Of a DNA stretch of 10,323 nt, positions 6,183 to 10,323 are shown piece by piece. The position numbers and the translations under genes were made by a program. Below the pieces are notes generated by a model. That model ran no database searches. It was not told the origin of the DNA and was given only the letters and a program-made list of their open reading frames with translations. The DNA comes from JBAZQS01 sp041645075. Its GTDB lineage: Bacteria; Patescibacteriota; Patescibacteriia; 2-01-FULL-39-33. Position 1 is the first letter of the stretch; each line of letters starts with the position of its first letter. The stretch is from positions 1 to 10,323 of the forward strand of contig JBAZQS010000030.1 in NCBI GenBank assembly GCA_041645075.1, read 5' to 3'.

Positions 6183-8114
6183 ATGAAAAAAGAAAATCCA
6201 TTTTTTATCACGGAAAATATTGATACCGGCCAAAAGGGCTCTTTGCGCTGGGTAGAGGAAAGCGACCCGGCTGATATTTTTAGCGGCCAGCAAAAAGAAT
6301 TTCTCGGCTTGTCTTTGTCGCAAAAAAAGCTGAAAATTTTTATCGGCCTGGTTTTATTGGGTTTGAGCATTTTGTTGATTAAAAGTTTTTATCTTCAGAT
6401 TATAAGAGGAGAGAATTATTTTTTTTTGGCGGAAAATAATCGCGTGCGGACAAAATACGTCAAGGCGCACCGCGGTATTATGTATGATAGAAACGGCAAA
6501 GTTCTCGTGCAGAATCTGTTTGGTTTTTCCCTGTTTATCACGCCGGCCGACTTGCCCAAGAAAGCGGCGGAAAAATCAGAGGTTTTGTCCAAAGTCGCGG
6601 CCATATTCAATGTCCAGCCAGAAGAGATTGAGGCGAAAATCAAAGAGGCGAGCAAATTTTATTTTGAGCCGGTTATAATTAAGACCGGCATTGGCTATGA
6701 GCCGGCCATGGTTTTAAAAATTTACAGCAGTGATTTGCCGGGCGTCAATTTGGAAATAGATTCTTGGCGCAATTATATTGGCGGCGAAGCGCTTTCTCAT
6801 ATTATGGGCTATGTCGGAAAAATCAGCGCCAAAGAATATGAAAAAAAGAGGCCGGATTATTTATTAAGCGATAATATCGGCAAGACGGGCTTGGAGCAAT
6901 ATTATGAAAATGATTTAAGGGGAGAGATGGGTAAAAAACAGGTGGAAGTTGACGCTCTGGGCCAGGAAAAGAAAATTATTTCCCAAACTCCGTTTACGCC
7001 GGGCAATGATTTGGTCTTAACTATTGACGAGGAACTGCAGAATAAAATTTATTCTGTTTTGAAAGAGCGTTTGGGCGATAAAAAATCGGGCGCGGTCATT
7101 GTTTCTAATCCGCAAAACGGCGAGATTTTGGCCCTGGTTGATTATCCCGCTTATGACAATAATTTATTTTCTTTAGGCATAGAATCCGATAAATATCAGG
7201 TGCTGTTAAATGATTTTAGAAACCCGCTTTTTACCCGTTCAATTTTTGGCGAGTATCCCTCGGGTTCCACGGTTAAGCAGATTATCGCCGCCGCCGCGCT
7301 TCAGGAGGGAGTGATTACGCCCAACACTTCAATTAATAGTGTGGGTGGCATTAAGGTGGATAAATGGTTTTTTCCCGATTGGAAAGCCGGTGGGCACGGT
7401 CTCACCAATGTTTATCAGGCGCTCGCTTGGTCAATAAACACCTTTTTTTATTATATTGGCGGGGGCTATGGCGATTTTAAGGGTTTGGGCGTTGATCGGT
7501 TGACAAAATATATGCGACTATTTGGTTTGGGCGAAAAATTAGGCATTGATCTGCCGGGCGAACGCGCCGGTTTTATTCCTTCAAAGGACTGGAAAGAAAA
7601 AGAAAAAAAAGAGCCGTGGTATATTGGCGACACTTATCATTTATCAATCGGCCAAGGCGATTTATTAGTCACACCGCTTCAAGTAAATAGTTATAATTCC
7701 ATCATTGCTAATGGCGGCATACTCTATCGGCCCCATTTGGTCAAGGCCGAAATTCAGCCCGCTTCGACTCAGCGAGGCGAGCCGGACCGGAGCCAGAAAT
7801 TATTGCCCATTGAAATAATTAGAAAAAATATGGTTGACCTAAAAAATATTGAAGTGGTGCGTCAAGGTATGAGGCAGGCCGTAACTTATGGCTCGGCGCG
7901 CAATTTGAATGATTTGCCCGTGGAAGTGGCCGGCAAGACCGGCACGGCCCAATGGAATAGCGTCAAGCCCAACCACGCCTGGTTTAACGGCTTCGCGCCA
8001 TTTAATAATCCCACTTTTTCCATTACGGTTTTGGTGGAAGAAGGCGGGGAGGGGAGTTCAATCGCCGCACCCATCGCCAAAGAAATAATAAATTATTGGT
8101 TTGGCAAGAAATAG
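6183..8114 (+). CDS. mrdA: Penicillin-binding protein 2, elongasome DD-transpeptidase
   Basis: PBP2 cross-links peptidoglycan of the lateral wall with RodA, MreB, MreC and MreD. A cytoplasmic tail of about 50 residues precedes one membrane helix (about 52-68, IFIGLVLLGLSILLIK). The PBP dimerisation domain follows (about 85-275), with HRGIMYDRNGKVL (96-108) and DNIGKTGLEQYYENDLRG (230-247). The transpeptidase domain holds all three catalytic motifs: SxxK as S362-T-V-K365 within EYPSGSTVKQ, SxN as S417-I-N419, and KTG as K585-T-G587 in AGKTGTAQW. The 643 residues are full length. A short odd stretch (about residues 526-537, PASTQRGEPDRS) coincides with a GC-rich palindromic segment and may be an in-frame insertion. 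The gene starts 26 bases after mreD and has no Shine-Dalgarno motif (TTTTCTCTAAGTC before ATG). rodA, its usual partner, is not next to it. Confidence 0.97.
   Translation: MKKENPFFITENIDTGQKGSLRWVEESDPADIFSGQQKEFLGLSLSQKKLKIFIGLVLLGLSILLIKSFYLQIIRGENYFFLAENNRVRTKYVKAHRGIMYDRNGKVLVQNLFGFSLFITPADLPKKAAEKSEVLSKVAAIFNVQPEEIEAKIKEASKFYFEPVIIKTGIGYEPAMVLKIYSSDLPGVNLEIDSWRNYIGGEALSHIMGYVGKISAKEYEKKRPDYLLSDNIGKTGLEQYYENDLRGEMGKKQVEVDALGQEKKIISQTPFTPGNDLVLTIDEELQNKIYSVLKERLGDKKSGAVIVSNPQNGEILALVDYPAYDNNLFSLGIESDKYQVLLNDFRNPLFTRSIFGEYPSGSTVKQIIAAAALQEGVITPNTSINSVGGIKVDKWFFPDWKAGGHGLTNVYQALAWSINTFFYYIGGGYGDFKGLGVDRLTKYMRLFGLGEKLGIDLPGERAGFIPSKDWKEKEKKEPWYIGDTYHLSIGQGDLLVTPLQVNSYNSIIANGGILYRPHLVKAEIQPASTQRGEPDRSQKLLPIEIIRKNMVDLKNIEVVRQGMRQAVTYGSARNLNDLPVEVAGKTGTAQWNSVKPNHAWFNGFAPFNNPTFSITVLVEEGGEGSSIAAPIAKEIINYWFGKK
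7761..7782. repeat. GC-rich palindromic segment inside mrdA
   Basis: This stretch begins GCTTCGACTCAGCG. It can fold GCTTCG (7761-7766) with CGAGGC (7773-7778), including one G-T pair, around a six-base loop. It encodes part of PASTQRGEPDRS in a surface-loop position between transpeptidase motifs, and its base composition stands out from flanking codons. It resembles small dispersed palindromic repeats that insert in frame, but a second copy is not visible in this window. Confidence 0.3.
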
Positions 8115-8130
8115 GAGAGGCAATTTTTAA

Positions 8131-8159
8131 TTGACATTTATTTAGCTTTTTATTAAAAT
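8131..8159 (+). promoter_or_regulatory. Strong candidate sigma-70-type promoter for the VIT/VWA gene
   Basis: A perfect -35 box TTGACA (8131-8136) and a -10 box TAAAAT (8154-8159, five of six matches) are separated by exactly 17 bases. Transcription would start near 8166 and give a leader of about 110 bases. The promoter lies 17 bases after the mrdA stop, making the following gene an independent unit. Confidence 0.7.
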
Positions 8160-8201
8160 AAAACCATGGAATTTGTTCATTCCAATTTAATGTTAATACC
8201 C

Positions 8202-8270
8202 AGAAAGGAGGTGAGAAGATTCGTTTTCGGGTAAATGTCGGGTAATCCTTAGTAAGGAAAAGAAAGGAGG
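8202..8270 (+). promoter_or_regulatory. Leader with two perfect Shine-Dalgarno sequences
   Basis: The ten bases AGAAAGGAGG occur twice, at 8202-8211 and 8261-8270. The first copy extends to AAAGGAGGTGA (8204-8214), fully complementary to the 16S rRNA 3' end. The second stands seven bases before the ATG at 8278 and decides that start. Between them lie a direct repeat of TCGGGTAA (8227-8234 and 8238-8245) and a short palindrome TCCTTA-G-TAAGGA (8246-8258). CCTT at 8247-8250 could pair either with AAGG at 8254-8257 or with AAGG inside the second Shine-Dalgarno (8264-8267), which would be a simple on/off choice. No ATG follows the first copy at usable distance; an ATT at 8219 opens eight codons to TAA (8243-8245), and a five-codon ATG frame starts at 8235. 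A translated leader is therefore only a possibility. Confidence 0.6.
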
Positions 8271-8277
8271 CCACGCC

Positions 8278-10323
8278 ATGAGCGACGGAAAGAAGGTCAG
8301 ACGACTCCCGTGGCTTAGGGCACGGTTCCAACCAGCGCTCAAAAGCGAACATCGCGAGCTGCTGGCCCAGATTGCCAAATCAGCGCCCAGTCCAAATGCG
8401 GCGTATGACCAGGCCTATCTGGAAACAGGGGATATTGAACTTGCCAGGGCTTGCCGTTGGTTAGCAGTTACCAAACGTGACCACGGTACTGAAGCCCTGA
8501 AAACACTATTACCCCCTGTAAAACCTCGAGACTCACGCTCAACAAGCACGAGTGAAAGGAACGAAACGATGAGTACTGGTACCAAACCCGAGACAAAACC
8601 TGAACAACCGGAAGTAATGGAAAATAAAATTCCAACTCTGCCTTTACGACAGATCAACTTCCGGGCAACGGTCAACGGCGTTTTTGCCCGCGTCCGCTGT
8701 ATTCAGGAGTTCGAAAACGATGCGGATCATCCGGTTGAGGCAGTTTATACCTTCCCTCTGCCGGACGAAGCAACGGTTACCGCTTGCCAAATGCGTATCG
8801 GCAAACGCAAAGTGGAAGCCGTTTTGAAGGAAAGGGCCGAAGCGCGTAAAGAGTACGACGAGGCAATTTTGGCCGGGCATCATGGTGCCTTGCTGGAACA
8901 GCAGCGTCCCAACATCTTTACCATGAATGTCGGCGGTATTGAGCCGGGTGAAAAAATCAACGTTGAAGTTGATTACGTTCAGCGGGTTCCCTGGCAAGCC
9001 GGCGGCGGTCGCTTCCGGATCCCGCTGGTTGTTGCTCCGCGATTTATTCCGGGCGTGCCAACTGGCAAACAGGGTGGTGGTTGGGCCGAAGACACTGACC
9101 AAGTGCCTGATGCCTCAAAAATCACCCCGCCGGTCGCACGCGGAGCCGTCTCTTATGCAGCCGATATCTCGGTTTCTCTTACGCCGGGATTTGCCTGCCG
9201 GGTCGAAAGTCCTTCACATCCCTTCGCTGTCGAGACCCACACGGTAAGAAAGAATGATAATACGGAATACAAGACCGGCCAAATCCGACCGGACCGTGAT
9301 TTCATTCTAACTTACCAATCGACGCGGGGAATTCCGGAAGTGGCGGCTTTCACCAACACTTTCGGCAACGAAGGGTTCTTGCTCACCCAGATCATTCCGG
9401 GGACAGTTGTACCGGTGGCCTCGGACATCATCTTGTTGCTGGATATTTCCGGCAGTATGGGTGGACCGAAGATTGACGGCTTAAAAGTGGTGGCTAAAAA
9501 AGTCCTGCAAAAGCTTATCGGGCAAAAAACGGGACACAATGTCGGCATCATCGCTTTTGAGTCACAACCTCATTTACTCCAACCACTGACCGAGGTCTCA
9601 CCAGTAATGGAGAAGGTGATCGATGGTCTCTCTGATCGGGGTGGTACCGAACTCGGCCCAGCCCTGAATCTGGCTTTCAGCCAGTTTCGGGACTCTGGCC
9701 GGCCGAAAATGATTCTGCTGGTTACCGATGGCCAAACCGAAAGTTTGGTCCATATCGGTACCGGCGCCAGAATCATTGCCGCGGGCATTGACACGGCCGT
9801 CAACGACTCCACCCTCAAGGAACTCGCCCGTAACACCAATGGTGCTTGCGAGTGGTTCTATCCGGGCGAGGACTTTAACGCCGTGGCCAATCGCTTAACC
9901 GGCATGCTTTCCGGTCCGGTGTTGCGTGACGTGACAGTCACAAGCCAGGGCGAAGCGGTCGGCATCAGCGATGTCTTTGAGGGTCTGCCCGCCGCAATCG
10001 CCATCCGTTTCTCGGGCAAAGTCGGCCAGGCCGAAATCCGAGGAAAAACACCGGACGGCAAAGAGGCCAGCTGGACGATTATGCCAAAGGATGCTTCGGC
10101 CTGTGATTTCTGCCATCAGCTGTGGGCCAGGGAGTTTATTCGGCAAACAGCGGAAGCGGAAAAGCAAGTGGCAACCAGCCTGAAATACGGTGTGATCTGC
10201 AACAGGACTTCATTCGTGGCGATTTCCGAAAAGGAAGTGCCCGGGCAAAAACCCGAGCGAGTGGAAATTCCCGTTGAGTTACCGCACGGCTGGAACTTTG
10301 ATTCCGTGTTCGGCGCTCCATTT
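8278..10323 (+). CDS. VIT and VWA domain protein with unusual N-terminal extension, 3' end outside window
   Basis: An unbroken frame of 682 codons runs to the window end without a stop, so the C-terminus is missing. The VIT domain (about 118-250) shows VEAVYTFPLPDEATVTACQM, RKEYDEAILAGHHGALLEQQ and NIFTMNVGGIEPGE, then APRFIPG. The VWA domain (about 380-545) has a complete metal-ion site: DISGSMG (Asp389, Ser391, Ser393), Thr457 in GGTEL and Asp484 in VTDG. After it, LWAREFIRQ and LKYGVICNRTSFVAIS match the usual tail of VIT/VWA proteins. No signal peptide or membrane helix is seen, so it is probably cytoplasmic; VWA sites of this kind bind partner proteins. Residues 1-97 are a basic helical extension I do not recognise, followed by a Ser/Thr/Glu/Pro linker. 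A second start at Met98 (8569) has its own AAAGGA (8555-8560). Leucine codons favour CTG, CTC and CTT rather than TTA, and the strong Shine-Dalgarno differs from all upstream genes, suggesting transfer or a different expression class. A CDFCH motif (609-613) looks like a haem site but is probably chance. Confidence 0.92.
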   Translation, partial: MSDGKKVRRLPWLRARFQPALKSEHRELLAQIAKSAPSPNAAYDQAYLETGDIELARACRWLAVTKRDHGTEALKTLLPPVKPRDSRSTSTSERNETMSTGTKPETKPEQPEVMENKIPTLPLRQINFRATVNGVFARVRCIQEFENDADHPVEAVYTFPLPDEATVTACQMRIGKRKVEAVLKERAEARKEYDEAILAGHHGALLEQQRPNIFTMNVGGIEPGEKINVEVDYVQRVPWQAGGGRFRIPLVVAPRFIPGVPTGKQGGGWAEDTDQVPDASKITPPVARGAVSYAADISVSLTPGFACRVESPSHPFAVETHTVRKNDNTEYKTGQIRPDRDFILTYQSTRGIPEVAAFTNTFGNEGFLLTQIIPGTVVPVASDIILLLDISGSMGGPKIDGLKVVAKKVLQKLIGQKTGHNVGIIAFESQPHLLQPLTEVSPVMEKVIDGLSDRGGTELGPALNLAFSQFRDSGRPKMILLVTDGQTESLVHIGTGARIIAAGIDTAVNDSTLKELARNTNGACEWFYPGEDFNAVANRLTGMLSGPVLRDVTVTSQGEAVGISDVFEGLPAAIAIRFSGKVGQAEIRGKTPDGKEASWTIMPKDASACDFCHQLWAREFIRQTAEAEKQVATSLKYGVICNRTSFVAISEKEVPGQKPERVEIPVELPHGWNFDSVFGAPF

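Noticed and set aside
8235..8252. Five-codon ATG leader peptide before the VIT/VWA gene
   Set aside because: Its ATG is about 20 bases from the first Shine-Dalgarno, too far for normal initiation, so I mention it only as a possibility in the leader entry.
8023..8352. Minus-strand frame spanning the mrdA end and the VIT/VWA leader
   Set aside because: It crosses a real gene end, a strong plus-strand promoter and leader, and encodes no recognisable motif.
8644..9102. Minus-strand open frame of 152 codons opposite the VIT/VWA gene
   Set aside because: The plus strand carries a clear VIT domain here; the antisense product has no family motif and no promoter or ribosome site was seen.
8927..9247. 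Second plus-strand frame of 106 codons within the VIT/VWA gene
   Set aside because: It lies in another frame inside a conserved domain and its product is low-complexity and Arg/Ser-rich, as expected for a shadow.
10102..10116. CDFCH motif as a c-type cytochrome haem site
   Set aside because: There is no signal peptide or cytochrome context, and it sits in the normal VIT/VWA tail just before LWAREF, so chance is more likely.

Overview
The window looks like a core-genome segment of a Candidate Phyla Radiation (Patescibacteria, Parcubacteria-like) bacterium. The reasons are: a streamlined, mostly co-directional block of translation and cell-shape genes; a short prolyl-tRNA synthetase of about 407 residues with no editing insertion; an RseP-type protease with an expanded hydrophilic loop; AT-rich coding with TTA-dominated leucine usage in the membrane genes; and almost no Shine-Dalgarno motifs in front of the core genes. 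The lineage is an inference from gene style, not from a marker search.

Layout. Positions 1-172 hold no confident gene but contain three consecutive stem-loops and a minus-strand reading frame open to the window edge. Then come frr (ribosome recycling factor), four perfect AAAAATT repeats, rseP (site-2 protease) and a small uncharacterised protein whose ATG overlaps the rseP stop. A hairpin and a TTGACA-type promoter follow. The next block is proS, mreB, mreC, mreD and mrdA (PBP2), with gaps of 12 to 26 bases, which looks like one operon. A second promoter (TTGACA-17-TAAAAT) lies after mrdA. It leads into a leader of about 110 bases with two perfect Shine-Dalgarno sequences, then a long VIT/VWA-domain gene that runs off the right edge.

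How the genes work together. frr and proS serve translation. rseP is a membrane protease for regulated intramembrane cleavage. mreB, mreC, mreD and mrdA form the elongasome: cytoskeletal filament, periplasmic scaffold, membrane partner and lateral-wall transpeptidase. The usual glycosyltransferase partner rodA (mrdB) is not in the window. The VIT/VWA gene differs from its neighbours in codon choice, base composition and translation signals, and has its own promoter, so it is probably a separate and perhaps acquired unit.

The points most worth a second look are the MreB with a degraded phosphate-2 ATP motif, the double-Shine-Dalgarno leader and N-terminal extension of the VIT/VWA protein, the small conserved-looking protein between rseP and proS, and the palindrome-rich region before frr. 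No complete new multi-gene system is visible; the best candidate for one begins at the VIT/VWA gene and continues outside the window.
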